Of a DNA stretch of 64,000 nucleotides, positions 15,179 through 24,167 are shown piece by piece. Source of the DNA: Salsipaludibacter albus (lineage in GTDB: Bacteria; Actinomycetota; Nitriliruptoria; Nitriliruptorales; Nitriliruptoraceae). Numbering within the stretch: the stretch's first letter is position 1; each line of letters begins with the position of its first letter. The stretch spans positions 62,001 to 126,000 of the forward strand of contig NZ_JAHOPH010000009.1 in assembly GCF_019798055.1 (NCBI RefSeq), read 5' to 3'. Position numbers and translations under genes: made by a program. Under the pieces are notes generated by a model. That model did no database searches. It was given only the letters and a program-made list of their open reading frames with translations, and was not told the origin of the DNA.

Positions 15179-16435
15179 TCACCCAAGACTCGAGGCCCTG
15201 TCCATGCGCCGGGACAGCAGCCCGGTTCCCACCCAGGCGCCGACGGCCACGACCGCGAACACCCCCAGGCTCAGGGGCAGCGACAGTGCGCCCTGGGCCG
15301 TCGCGGTCGCCACGGCGACACCGCCGAGGACGAGTGGCGCCGACGGGACGACCGCCGCCCCGAGCTCGACGGCCACGACGTCGCGATCGTCGGGGTCGGC
15401 CAGCGAGACCAGGGCCAGCCCCGACGACACGGTCCCGGTCACGGTCCCGAACAGGGCCAGGCCACGCGTGAACCGATGGGGCTGCGGCAGGCGGCGGGTG
15501 ACCAGGACGACCGTCGCGATCGTCGCCGCCACGGTGGTGACGACCAGCACGGCGAGGGGGAGGGCATCGGCGGCGATGCTGGCCCACGCCAGCGACGCGA
15601 GGATCGCCACCGTGAGCCCGTCCACGGCCGCGACCGCGATGCGACGCTGCGGCTCGGCCGGGATCCGCCGGCCGGTCCGTTCCACGAGTGTGCGCACGCC
15701 CAGCCCAACGAGCAGGGCGAGGAAGAACAGGATCCCCAGCACGGTGTCGCGCACCTCCGCGCCGCCCAGTCCGGCCAGCGCGCCGACCAGCACGTACAGC
15801 ACGACGTAGCCGGCCACGACGAGCGCGACGGACCCCACCAGCGACCATGGCGCGACGTGGTCCTGCACGTCAGGCGCGCGGGTCGTCCGGTCGGGTCCAC
15901 CGCGACGTCGCCCGTGCAGCCGCAGGGCCCACAGGCCCAGTCCGTAGGCCACGACGAACCCCAGCGAGGCGACGGTCGCACCCAACGACACCGCGTCGGT
16001 GAAGCCCGACGACTCCCAGATGCCCCCGATGGACACGGCCTGGCCCGGGCCCTCCTCCAGTCCCATCGGTGCGAGGTAGCCGAACGCGGGGAAGAGGTCC
16101 CGGCCGGACGCGCGCCAGACGACGGTGACGAGGCCGCCGACCACGGCCTGCACGGCGAACACCAGCCCTGCCCCCACCCCCAGCCACAGGGCACCCCGCG
16201 TCACGCCCGACCGCTCGGAGCGGGTCAGCCCGATCGCCAGGAACGAGATGCCGAACAGGTGGTAGGCCACCTCCTGCCAGGCCTCGATCGACCCCGGGAG
16301 CACGTCGAACTGGCGCAGGACCAGCCCCAGGACCCCACCGACGATGGCAGCCGGGACCAGCCCGTCGCGGCGCCGCCCCGTCACCAGCCAGCCGATCGCG
16401 TACAGCACCGCGGTGCCCAGCAGTGCGACGAGCAT
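15179..16435 (-). CDS. gltS: GltS family sodium/glutamate symporter
   Basis: A 418-residue polytopic inner-membrane protein of about 11 segments belonging to the ESS/GltS sodium:glutamate symporter family. The reentrant-loop region LEEGPGQAVSIGGIWESSGF is the family hallmark, with a second conserved block FLALLVGLGVRTLVER. The ATG at 16435 begins MLVALLGTAVLYAIGWL, a natural first membrane segment. It lies 58 bp downstream of a PLP decarboxylase on the same strand, so the pair may handle an imported amino acid. Actual substrate specificity is inferred only from the family. Confidence 0.85.
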   Translation of the reverse strand: MLVALLGTAVLYAIGWLVTGRRRDGLVPAAIVGGVLGLVLRQFDVLPGSIEAWQEVAYHLFGISFLAIGLTRSERSGVTRGALWLGVGAGLVFAVQAVVGGLVTVVWRASGRDLFPAFGYLAPMGLEEGPGQAVSIGGIWESSGFTDAVSLGATVASLGFVVAYGLGLWALRLHGRRRGGPDRTTRAPDVQDHVAPWSLVGSVALVVAGYVVLYVLVGALAGLGGAEVRDTVLGILFFLALLVGLGVRTLVERTGRRIPAEPQRRIAVAAVDGLTVAILASLAWASIAADALPLAVLVVTTVAATIATVVLVTRRLPQPHRFTRGLALFGTVTGTVSSGLALVSLADPDDRDVVAVELGAAVVPSAPLVLGGVAVATATAQGALSLPLSLGVFAVVAVGAWVGTGLLSRRMDRASSLG

Positions 16436-16493
16436 GGGTCCTCCGGGCGTGGGACGGACGGCCACGCCTCCGTGGCCGGCCACCACCGACGGT

Positions 16494-17909
16494 TCAGGGG
16501 GTGAACAGGTCCTCGAGCGTGCTGCGGATGGCCACGGCGCGCAGTTCGGGGGGCAGGGCGTCGAGCGTCGCGTCGATGCGCGCCCGGTCCGCCACCAGGT
16601 CGACCTGGCCCAGCAGGTCACCCAGGAGCGCCTCGGCCGCCGCGGGGTCGAGGCCGTCCGGACCCAGCGCGCCGGGGTCGAACCCGTCCGGCAGCAGGGG
16701 AGCGGTCGGTCCGGTCTCGTGCACGGCGGCGTCGAGGTCGGCACACAACTGGTCGACCAGGGGGAGGTGGCCGGCGGTCAGGGTGAGGTGCAGGTGCGCG
16801 GGCGACGAGCCGTACGCCGGCGTGGGACCGAGGTGCCATCCCCGCGCTCGCATCGCCGCGGCCAACCCGAAGACGTCGGCCTCGGCCTCCATCGTGGTGA
16901 CCAGCGCCAGCAGGGTGGCGTCGGGTGGGGCGGTCAGGGCGAGCAGCTCGTGGTCGTCCACGAAGGTGGCGACCCGCTCGGTCGCCTCCCGCGCGCGGTG
17001 GGCCAGGTCGCGGTAGCCGTCCCGGCCCAGCAGGCGGACCACGGCCCACGCGGCGGCCAGCGGCCCGCCCGACTTCGTCGACTGCATCGTCGGGTTGACC
17101 AGCGGATAGCCGGTCCAGTGGGTCGAGGTCGCGTACTGCCAGCGTCGGTGGGCGGCGTCGACGTACAGGGCGATCGACGCGCCCTTGGTCGTGTAGCCGT
17201 ACTTGTGGAGGTCCAGCGAGATCGAGGTGACGCCGTCGACGTCGAAGCCGAAGGCCGGCGCGCCGTCCAGGAAGGGCATCGTCAGCCCGCCCATGCACGC
17301 GTCGACGTGCAGCCACAGGCCCTGCTCGCGCGTTCGGGCGGCGATCTCCTCGATCGGGTCCACGACGCCGTGGGCGAACTGCGGGGCGGACGTCACCACC
17401 ATCGCGGTGGCCTCGTCGGTGGCGGCCAGCAGCGTGTCCGGGTCGGCGCGGTGGTCGTTGCCGGCCGCCACGCTGCGGACGTCGAGGTCGAAGTACGCCG
17501 CGGCCTTGTGGAACGCGGCGTGGGCACTGTCGGCCAGGACCAGGTTGACGGTGCGGTTTGGGTCGCCCAGCTCGTCGCGTCGTGCGTCCCGGGCGGCCTT
17601 GACGGCCAGCAGGATCGACTCGGTGCCCCCGGACGTGAACGAGCCGACCACGTGGTCGGCGCCCCCGACGAGGTCGCGACAGAACGTGACGAGGTCGTTC
17701 TCGAACCGGGCGAACGAGGCGAACACCGTCGGGTCCAGGCCGTTCGCCCCCGAGAAGCGCTGGTGGGCCTCGTGTCCGAGGGCGACCAGGTCGGCGGCGA
17801 CGTCGTCGCTGGGGTGGAACACGTAGGAGAAGAACCGGTCGCTGTCCCAGGGCGGGTCGCTCGCCGCCACGGTGTCGAGCTCGGCCAGGACGTCGTCGAT
17901 GGATGTCAT
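16494..17909 (-). CDS. PLP-dependent decarboxylase / sphingosine-phosphate-lyase-like
   Basis: A 471-residue fold-type I PLP enzyme of the group II decarboxylase family, nearest in motif to sphingosine-1-phosphate lyase and DOPA decarboxylase. It has SGGTESILLAVKAARD for phosphate binding, HVDACMGG for the Asp that contacts pyridine N, and SLDLHKYGYTTKGAS with the Schiff-base Lys. The long C-terminal tail after about residue 400 is rich in Asp and Ala. The ATG at 17909 is 66 bp from the divergent kynureninase start, so a shared control region is likely. Substrate is uncertain. Confidence 0.85.
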   Translation of the reverse strand: MTSIDDVLAELDTVAASDPPWDSDRFFSYVFHPSDDVAADLVALGHEAHQRFSGANGLDPTVFASFARFENDLVTFCRDLVGGADHVVGSFTSGGTESILLAVKAARDARRDELGDPNRTVNLVLADSAHAAFHKAAAYFDLDVRSVAAGNDHRADPDTLLAATDEATAMVVTSAPQFAHGVVDPIEEIAARTREQGLWLHVDACMGGLTMPFLDGAPAFGFDVDGVTSISLDLHKYGYTTKGASIALYVDAAHRRWQYATSTHWTGYPLVNPTMQSTKSGGPLAAAWAVVRLLGRDGYRDLAHRAREATERVATFVDDHELLALTAPPDATLLALVTTMEAEADVFGLAAAMRARGWHLGPTPAYGSSPAHLHLTLTAGHLPLVDQLCADLDAAVHETGPTAPLLPDGFDPGALGPDGLDPAAAEALLGDLLGQVDLVADRARIDATLDALPPELRAVAIRSTLEDLFTP

Positions 17910-17975
17910 GGGGCGCAGCGTAGGCTGGCCGGCGGTGGCAGCAGGCCATCGGCGCGTCGAGACGGGAGTGGTCCC

Positions 17976-19268
17976 ATGGCCGGTGTCGACCTCGGTCCGT
18001 TCCCCGACCTGGCGGGGTTCGATCGCGCCGCCGCGCTCGACGCCGACGATCCGCTGGCCGGGTGGCAGGACGCGTTCGTCGTGGCCGAGCCGGACCTGCT
18101 GTACCTCGACGGGAACTCGCTCGGGCGCCTGCCGCGGGCGGCGGTCGACGCGGTCGAGGATGTCGTCACGACGCAGTGGGGCCACCGCCTGATCCGGTCG
18201 TGGAACGAGGGCTGGTGGGACGCGCCCACGCGGCTGGGGGACCTGCTCGCCCCCGTCGTGGGAGCACGGCCGGGCGAGGTCGTGGTCTCGGAATCCACCT
18301 CCACGAACCTGTTCAAGCTCGCCGTGGCCGCCGTGCGTGCCCGGCCGGGCCGGACCCGGATCATCACCGACGACCTGAACTTCCCGACCGACAACCACGT
18401 CCTGGCGGGCGTCGCCGACCTGCTGGGTGACGGCGTGGAGGTGGTCACGGTGCCGAGCGCCGACGGGATCCACGGTCCGGTGGAGGAACTGCTCGCCGAG
18501 ATCGACGACGCGACAGCCCTGGTCTCGCTCAGCCAGGTCTGCTTCAAGTCCGGCTACGCCTGGGACGTCGGGCAGGTCACCCGTGCGGCACATGCCGCGG
18601 GGGCGATGGTGCTGTGGGACTGCAGCCACTCGGTCGGCTCGGTGCCGGTCGACCTGGGGGCCCACGACGTGGACCTGGCCGTGGGGTGCACCTACAAATA
18701 CCTCAACGGCGGGCCGGGGGCGCCGGCGTTCGCCTACGTGCGCGCCGACCTGCAGGACGAGCTGGCCAACCCCATCACGGGCTGGTGGGGTCACGACGAG
18801 CCGTTCTCGTTCGACCTCGACTTCCGCCCCGCCTCGGGCATCCGGAAGTTCCACGTCGGCACGATGCCGATGCTGTCGCTGCTGGCGGCGGAGGCGGGGA
18901 TCGCCATGGTCGCCCAGGTCGGCATCGACGCGATCCGCACGAAGTCCGTCGCCCTGACCACCGTGCTGGTGGACCTGGTCGACGAGCACCTCGCGCCGCT
19001 GGGGTTCGCACTGGCCTCACCCCGTGACCCCGATCGTCGGGGCGGCCACGTGTCGGTGTCGCACCCGCAGGCGTGGGGGATCACCCGCGCACTGGTGGAG
19101 GAGGGCGAGGTCGTGCCCGACTTCCGGGCTCCCGACGTCGTGCGCCTGGGCCTGTCGCCGCTGACCACCTCGTTCACCGACGTCCACACGGCCGTCGGGC
19201 GGATCGCCGATGTGGTCCGCGGCGACCGCCACCTGGCCCATGCCGACAGCGACCTGTCGGTGACCTGA
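17976..19268 (+). CDS. kynU: Kynureninase
   Basis: A 430-residue PLP-dependent kynureninase that cleaves kynurenine to anthranilate and alanine in tryptophan breakdown. Signatures: YLDGNSLGRLP at the N-terminus, STSTNLFKL for phosphate binding, WDCSHSVGSVP with the Asp for the pyridine ring, and CTYKYLNGGPGAPAF with the Schiff-base Lys. ATG at 17976 gives the usual start. It diverges from the decarboxylase. A possible formamidase lies at 13805-14548; no tryptophan 2,3-dioxygenase is seen in the window. Identification is firm. Confidence 0.95.
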   Translation: MAGVDLGPFPDLAGFDRAAALDADDPLAGWQDAFVVAEPDLLYLDGNSLGRLPRAAVDAVEDVVTTQWGHRLIRSWNEGWWDAPTRLGDLLAPVVGARPGEVVVSESTSTNLFKLAVAAVRARPGRTRIITDDLNFPTDNHVLAGVADLLGDGVEVVTVPSADGIHGPVEELLAEIDDATALVSLSQVCFKSGYAWDVGQVTRAAHAAGAMVLWDCSHSVGSVPVDLGAHDVDLAVGCTYKYLNGGPGAPAFAYVRADLQDELANPITGWWGHDEPFSFDLDFRPASGIRKFHVGTMPMLSLLAAEAGIAMVAQVGIDAIRTKSVALTTVLVDLVDEHLAPLGFALASPRDPDRRGGHVSVSHPQAWGITRALVEEGEVVPDFRAPDVVRLGLSPLTTSFTDVHTAVGRIADVVRGDRHLAHADSDLSVT

Positions 19269-19291
19269 TCCCGCGGGGCGACGGTGAGTGG

Positions 19292-19870
19292 TCAGTCGAG
19301 TTCGTCCAGGAACGCAAGGACACGCCGGACGAGCAGGTCGGCGGCCTCGGGATCGTGGACGTCCAGTGACGCGTCGGCGAACAGGTGGACATCCCCGTCG
19401 TAGAGGAACAGCTCGGCGTCCTCGGTGGTCGCGACCAGCTCACGCGCGGCGTCGAGGTCGCCGCCGGCGGCGAAGAACGGATCGTTGCCCATGCCGTGCA
19501 CCTGCACGGGCACGTCCTCGGGCCAGCCGTCGCTGAACTCCGACACGGGCGCGCAGGCATCGACGAGCACGGCGCCACGGGCGTCGGCTCGGGTCTGGGC
19601 GAGTTGCTGGGCGGCCATGACGCCCAGCGAGAACCCGATGAACACCGGCGCCGAACCGAGGTCGTCGGCCGCCGCCACCCCCCGGCCGGCCAGTTCGCCG
19701 AACCCGACCTCGCGCGCGTGGGCCATGCCGTCGTCGATGGTGGTGAACGTCCGCCCGTCGAACAGGTCGGGTGCGTGGACGGTGTGCCCGGCGTCGCGCA
19801 GCGTCGACGCGAACGCCTCCATCCCCGGTGTCAGCCCCTGCACGTGGTGGAGCAGCAGCACGTCTGCCAT
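19292..19870 (-). CDS. Dienelactone hydrolase family protein
   Basis: A 192-residue small alpha/beta hydrolase of the dienelactone hydrolase type. It starts ADVLLLHHVQGLTPGM and has the nucleophile elbow GFSLGVMAA, where Ser replaces the Cys of classical DLH, and a terminal His in DGDVHLFAD. The ATG at 19870 has AAGGAGAC seven bases upstream. It is divergent from an ArsR-like regulator across a 71-bp spacer containing palindromes, so that regulator is the likely controller. Substrate unknown. Confidence 0.85.
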   Translation of the reverse strand: MADVLLLHHVQGLTPGMEAFASTLRDAGHTVHAPDLFDGRTFTTIDDGMAHAREVGFGELAGRGVAAADDLGSAPVFIGFSLGVMAAQQLAQTRADARGAVLVDACAPVSEFSDGWPEDVPVQVHGMGNDPFFAAGGDLDAARELVATTEDAELFLYDGDVHLFADASLDVHDPEAADLLVRRVLAFLDELD

Positions 19871-19888
19871 GGTCGTCTCCTTCGGACG

Positions 19889-19935
19889 TCGATAAATGAT
19901 CCAATAGTTTCGAACGTTCCAGAAGACTAGTGTGA
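19889..19935. promoter_or_regulatory. Divergent promoter/operator region
   Basis: An AT-richer stretch between the dienelactone-hydrolase-like gene and the HTH gene. It contains GAACGTTC (19912-19919) inside the longer imperfect dyad TTTCGAACGTTCCAGAA, beside GATAAATGATCC. It is a candidate binding site for the adjacent regulator; no footprint evidence is available. Confidence 0.45.
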
Positions 19936-19941
19936 CGCATC

Positions 19942-20517
19942 ATGACGAGCAACCCCGTTCCGCCCGGCCACGACCTCGCCGACCGGCTGGCGCTGACCAC
20001 CCCGGCGCAGGTCAAGGCGATCAGCCATCCGCTGCGGACCGCGATCCTCGGGCTGCTCCACGAGCGGGCCGCCAGCGTGACCGAGCTCGCCGAGGCCGTC
20101 GAGCGCCCACGCAGCACCGTGGCCTACCACGTCGAGGTGCTGGCCGACGCGGGGTTGCTGCAGGTCGTGCGGACCCGGCGCGTGCGCGCGATCGAGGAGC
20201 GGTTCTGGGGTCGCACCGCCCGCCTGTTCTTCGTCGGCGTCGACCAGGAGTCCGACGGCGAGGAGCTGCCACGGGACTTCAACGACTTCGCGGTGGCCGC
20301 GCACGAGTCGCGCCAGGCGTTCCTGGACGGCGAGCTGTGGGGCTTCATCCGCCATGCCCGCATCTCTCGTGCGCAGGCGGGCGCGCTCTGGGAGCGCATG
20401 GCCGCACTGGTCGGCGAGTTCGAGACGCTGCCTCGCGAGGGCGACACCGTCTACGGCTTCGCCGTCGGCGTCTATCCGACAGACCAGGCCAGCCTGCCCC
20501 CACCCGACGATGAGTAG
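19942..20517 (+). CDS. ArsR-like winged-helix transcriptional regulator
   Basis: A 191-residue regulator with an ArsR/HTH_20-type winged helix near the N-terminus: QVKAISHPLRTAILGLLHER, then VTELAEAVERPRSTVAYHVE as the recognition region. The C-terminal 100 residues have no motif I recognise but are helical, as in regulators of this type that bind ligands. No Cys pair for metals is present. It diverges from the dienelactone-hydrolase-like gene and probably controls it and itself. Confidence 0.85.
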   Translation: MTSNPVPPGHDLADRLALTTPAQVKAISHPLRTAILGLLHERAASVTELAEAVERPRSTVAYHVEVLADAGLLQVVRTRRVRAIEERFWGRTARLFFVGVDQESDGEELPRDFNDFAVAAHESRQAFLDGELWGFIRHARISRAQAGALWERMAALVGEFETLPREGDTVYGFAVGVYPTDQASLPPPDDE

Positions 20518-20555
20518 GCTCGGACCCGTCGGTCGCCGTCGATGAGGAAGCCGCG

Positions 20556-20837
20556 ATGATCCACGCCTTCGTGCTCATGAACGTCGCCCCCGAGCACATC
20601 GCCGAGGTGGCCGAGCGCACCGCGGCGTTCGACGGGGTCCAGTCGGCCCACTCGGTGGCCGGCAGCGAGGCCGACGTCGTCGCCGTGCTGGCCGTGTCGA
20701 GCCACGACGAGATCGCCGCAGTCGTCACCGAGCACCTCGTGACCCTCCCCGGGATCCTGTCGACCCGGACGATGATCGCCTTCCGCAGCTACTCCCCGGA
20801 CGAGCTCGACGCTGCCTGGGAGGGCATCGGCGACTGA
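20556..20837 (+). CDS. Stand-alone Lrp/AsnC ligand-binding domain protein
   Basis: A 93-residue protein equal to the C-terminal RAM/ligand domain of Lrp/AsnC regulators, without a DNA-binding domain: HAFVLMNVAPEHIAEVAERT, then VAGSEADVVAVLAV and the usual final strand. ATG at 20556 has GAGGA upstream. Such SraA/B-type proteins bind amino acids and may modulate full-length Lrp proteins. It ends seven bases before the convergent dapE, so it fits an amino-acid sensing role in the lysine region. Function is inferred from family. Confidence 0.85.
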   Translation: MIHAFVLMNVAPEHIAEVAERTAAFDGVQSAHSVAGSEADVVAVLAVSSHDEIAAVVTEHLVTLPGILSTRTMIAFRSYSPDELDAAWEGIGD

Positions 20838-20844
20838 TCCGGTC

Positions 20845-22035
20845 TCAGCCGGTCTGCCCGAGCGCGTCCGCGTCGAGGGCCGCCAAGAAGGTCGCCAGTG
20901 CGTCGTGGGCTGCGCGCAGGCGCCACACCTCGACGAACTCGCCACGTTGATGGGCCTGGTCGGTGCGTCCGGGCCCGAAGTTGACGGCCGGGACGCCCAG
21001 GGCGGCGAACCGGGCGACGTCGGTCCACGCCTGCTTGGCGGCGACCTCGGCCGGCACCGCGGCGACGAAGGCCGCGGTCACCGGGCGGTCGGCCATCGGG
21101 GCCGCAGGAAGGGCCCGGTCGGTGATCGTGACGTCGATCTCGAGGTCGAGGTCGGCCGCGAGGCGTCGGATCTGGTCGCGCAACTCGGCTTCTGCGGTCT
21201 CGAGGTCGCGACTGGGGCTGAACCTGAAGTTGAGGTTGAGGTTGAGTGCGCCGGGCAGGACGTTTCTTCCGTTGTCGGTGTGGGCCTGGGTCATCGACCA
21301 GACGTCGTGGAAGGTCACGCCGTCCAGTTCCACCGGGGTCGGGCCGCGATCGTCGAAGGCCGTCAGCAGTCGACCGGCGGCCGTCAGCGCGTTGCGTCCG
21401 TGCCACGGACGGGCCGAGTGGGCCTGGCGACCGTGCACCACGAGCGTCGCATGGAGCCCACCCAGGCACCCCAGCTGGATCTCGCCGTCGGTCGGTTCGA
21501 GGATGACCACCAGGTCGGCGCGTGACAGCCACCCGACCTCGTCCAGCACCACGCCCAGTTCATTGTCCTCGGCCGGGCCCTCCTCGGCGGCGTACAGGAC
21601 CAGCACGACGTCGACGTCGGTGCCGAGCTCGCCGTCCGCGACCCGTTCGAAGATCCGGGTGGCGACGACGTTGCCGGCCTTCATGTCGGACGTGCCACGC
21701 CCGACGACCACGTCGACGCCGGCGACGACGTCCCGCCGTGGTTCGCGGTCCGCCGGGGTCGGGGCCACGACGTCGAGGTGTCCGGCCAGGACGACCAGTG
21801 GCCGATCCCCGGCGCCGGGTGGACCGGCCGTCGCCGAGCGGACCACCAGCGAGTTGCCGATCCGCCGGACGTCGTCGCCACGGGCGTGGTGATGGGCGGC
21901 CACCGCGTCGGCGATGGGACCCTCGTCGCCGGTCTCGCACACCAGCGCACAGTGCTCCAGCAGGCGGTCGACCAAGTCCGTGGTGGTCGCGTCGTCGACC
22001 GCCACGCCGTCGGGGGCAGGGACCGGGGTGGTCAT
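20845..22035 (-). CDS. dapE: Succinyl-diaminopimelate desuccinylase
   Basis: A 396-residue M20-family zinc metallopeptidase homologue; DapE removes succinate from N-succinyl-LL-DAP in lysine and peptidoglycan synthesis. Visible metal ligands: His of AGHLDVV, Asp of GRGTSDMKAG, the Glu pair YAAEEGPAEDNELG, and His of TDQAHQRGE at the C-terminus. ATG at 22035 has GAGGAC upstream. dapD is 72 bp upstream on the same strand, so the two form an operon, and dapC is nearby. Assignment is secure given this context. Confidence 0.95.
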   Translation of the reverse strand: MTTPVPAPDGVAVDDATTTDLVDRLLEHCALVCETGDEGPIADAVAAHHHARGDDVRRIGNSLVVRSATAGPPGAGDRPLVVLAGHLDVVAPTPADREPRRDVVAGVDVVVGRGTSDMKAGNVVATRIFERVADGELGTDVDVVLVLYAAEEGPAEDNELGVVLDEVGWLSRADLVVILEPTDGEIQLGCLGGLHATLVVHGRQAHSARPWHGRNALTAAGRLLTAFDDRGPTPVELDGVTFHDVWSMTQAHTDNGRNVLPGALNLNLNFRFSPSRDLETAEAELRDQIRRLAADLDLEIDVTITDRALPAAPMADRPVTAAFVAAVPAEVAAKQAWTDVARFAALGVPAVNFGPGRTDQAHQRGEFVEVWRLRAAHDALATFLAALDADALGQTG

Positions 22036-22107
22036 CGGGTCCTCGCGGTGAGGGGAACGGTGACGCGGATCGTCATTTCAGGTGGCCCTTCGGTCACGGG
22101 ACCGGAC

Positions 22108-22929
22108 TCACACCTGGACGGCGAAGTCGCGCAGGGTGGCGTTCAGCGACGTCTTGGCGTCGGTGGACTCGGTCCGCTGGCCGATGATCAGGGCGGCCGG
22201 CAGCTGCCACGTGCCTGCCGGGAACTCCTTGGGACGCGTGCCGGGGATCACCACGGCGCCCTGCGGCACGTGTCCCCGCACCTCGACCGGCTCGTCCCCG
22301 GTGACGTCGATGATCGGGGTCGACCCGGTCAGCACCGTGTTGGCCCCGACGACCGCGCCGCGACCGACCCGAACGCCCTCCACGATGATCGAGCGCGACC
22401 CGATGAAGCAGTCGTCCTCGATGATGACCGGCGTGGCACCGGCCGGTTCGAGCACCCCGCCGATGCCGACCCCGCCCGACAGGTGGACGTTGCTGCCGAC
22501 CTGGGCACACGAGCCGACCGTGGCCCAGGTGTCGACCATCGTGCCGGCCCCGACCCAGGCACCGATGTTGACGTAGCCGGGCATCAGCACGACCCCGCGC
22601 TGGAGGTGTGCGCCGTGGCGGGCGGTGCCCGGCGGCACGACCCGCACGCCCTGCTCGGCGTAGCCGGTCTTCAGGGCGACCTTGTCGTGGTACTCGTACG
22701 GGCCGACCTCGATGGTCTCCATCTCCGCCTGGCGGAACATCAGCAGGATCGCCTGCTTGGTCCACGCGTTGACGACCCAGTCGCCGTCGGGACCCGGCTC
22801 GGCGACGCGGACCTCGCCGCGGTCGAGCAGGTCCAGCGTCTCGGTGACGGCGGTGCGCGCCTCGGAGGACTGCCAGCCGTCCTCGCTGGCGGCGGCCGCG
22901 GTGATGGTGGCTTCGAGCTGGTCGGTCAC
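22108..22929 (-). CDS. dapD: Tetrahydrodipicolinate N-succinyltransferase
   Basis: A 273-residue acyltransferase of the left-handed beta-helix family; DapD transfers succinate to tetrahydrodipicolinate. Its length and hexapeptide repeats (VVLMPGYVNIGAWVGAGTMV, then GSCAQVGSNVHLSGG) match the 274-residue enzyme known best from proteobacteria, and RQAEMETIEVGPYEY lies in the N-terminal domain. GTG at 22929 is the start. It pairs with dapE downstream. The longer actinobacterial DapD form is about 310 residues, so this class is mildly unexpected for the inferred host. Confidence 0.95.
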   Translation of the reverse strand: MTDQLEATITAAAASEDGWQSSEARTAVTETLDLLDRGEVRVAEPGPDGDWVVNAWTKQAILLMFRQAEMETIEVGPYEYHDKVALKTGYAEQGVRVVPPGTARHGAHLQRGVVLMPGYVNIGAWVGAGTMVDTWATVGSCAQVGSNVHLSGGVGIGGVLEPAGATPVIIEDDCFIGSRSIIVEGVRVGRGAVVGANTVLTGSTPIIDVTGDEPVEVRGHVPQGAVVIPGTRPKEFPAGTWQLPAALIIGQRTESTDAKTSLNATLRDFAVQV

Positions 22930-23138
22930 GACGGAGGTCCTTGGCTGGCGGTGTCCTGGGGGCGGTGGGACCCGGCTCCGGGGGTGGTGCGACGCGTGCG
23001 GTCGACGTCCGGCGACGGGGTCCGGGTGGGCGAGACCGCAGCGTACGCCGGGCTACCGTGGGGGCGGCCACTCGGCCCCCTCGGCGGTCCGATCTCCCGC
23101 CGGTCCCGATTCCCGTCGATCCTGACGCAAGGCTGTCC

Positions 23139-24167
23139 GTGACGTCCGACCTGCGCGAATCCCGCGAGCACCGCCGGCTGCGCCACGACCTCGGCACGCT
23201 GGCCGGTGGTGCCTTCATGGGGGCTGCCGAGATCGTCCCGGGCGTCTCGGGTGGCACGATCGCGCTGGTGTTCGGCATCTACGACGCCCTGATCACCACC
23301 CTGTCGACCGGGGCGGGCGCCCTGGGACGGCTGTTGCGTGGTGACCTCGCGGGCACGGGGGACGCGCTGCGGCGGATCGACTGGCGATTCCTCGTGGCGC
23401 TGCTGGTCGGGATGGGCAGCGCGATCCTGCTGCTGAGCCGGGTCATCGAGGGGCTCCTCGAGGACCAGCCCGTCGTCATGTCCGCGTTGTTCGCCGGCTT
23501 GGTGGCAGGTTCCGTCGTGCTGGCGATGCGCGAGCTCCACGCCACGCCGAGCGGCACCCACGTCGCGGTGATGGCGTTGGTCGGTGTGACCACCTTCGTC
23601 GCGCTGGGGGTGACCCCCAGCCGGATCGTCGATCCCTCGCTGCCGATGTTCTTCGGTGCCGCCGCCGTGGCGATCTGTGCCATGATCCTTCCGGGGATCT
23701 CGGGATCGTTCATCCTGCTCCTGCTGGGCATGTACGAGCCGGTGCTGGCCGCCATCTCGGGTCGCGACCTGGGCGTCCTGGCCGTGTTCGCCGCGGGTGC
23801 GGTGACCGGGCTCGCCCTGTTCTCGTCGTGGCTGGACCGGTTGCTCCTGCGCCGCCACGACCTGACCCTGGCGGTGCTCATCGGCCTGATGGCCGGATCG
23901 ATGCGGGTCCTGTGGCCGTGGCCGGCGGGACCAGAGGGGGTCGGGGACGCCCGGCTGGGCGCACCGGTGTCCGGCGACGTCGTGCCGGCACTGGTCGCCA
24001 CCCTCGTGGGCCTGGTCGTGGTGGTCGCGGTGGCCCGGATCGGCGACCTCACCGTCGGCGACGACCCGCTCGACATCGACCCGGTCGATCCCCCGACCGA
24101 CGATCCCGGCCGGACCACGGACATCGACGCCGGCCGGACCGCACGCAGCGACGAGGTGGGACCATGA
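23139..24167 (+). CDS. DUF368 undecaprenyl-phosphate translocase (PopT type)
   Basis: A 342-residue membrane protein of the DUF368 family, whose members were reported to flip undecaprenyl phosphate back across the membrane to recycle the lipid carrier for the wall. The family motif MGAAEIVPGVSGGTIALVFG near the N-terminus recurs in inverted form as CAMILPGISGSFILLLLGMY. Eight or so hydrophobic segments follow, then an Asp-rich tail (GDDPLDIDPVDPPTDD). GTG at 23139 is the start. It overlaps the next gene by four bases and so is co-translated with the lipid kinase-like gene. Confidence 0.85.
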   Translation: MTSDLRESREHRRLRHDLGTLAGGAFMGAAEIVPGVSGGTIALVFGIYDALITTLSTGAGALGRLLRGDLAGTGDALRRIDWRFLVALLVGMGSAILLLSRVIEGLLEDQPVVMSALFAGLVAGSVVLAMRELHATPSGTHVAVMALVGVTTFVALGVTPSRIVDPSLPMFFGAAAVAICAMILPGISGSFILLLLGMYEPVLAAISGRDLGVLAVFAAGAVTGLALFSSWLDRLLLRRHDLTLAVLIGLMAGSMRVLWPWPAGPEGVGDARLGAPVSGDVVPALVATLVGLVVVVAVARIGDLTVGDDPLDIDPVDPPTDDPGRTTDIDAGRTARSDEVGP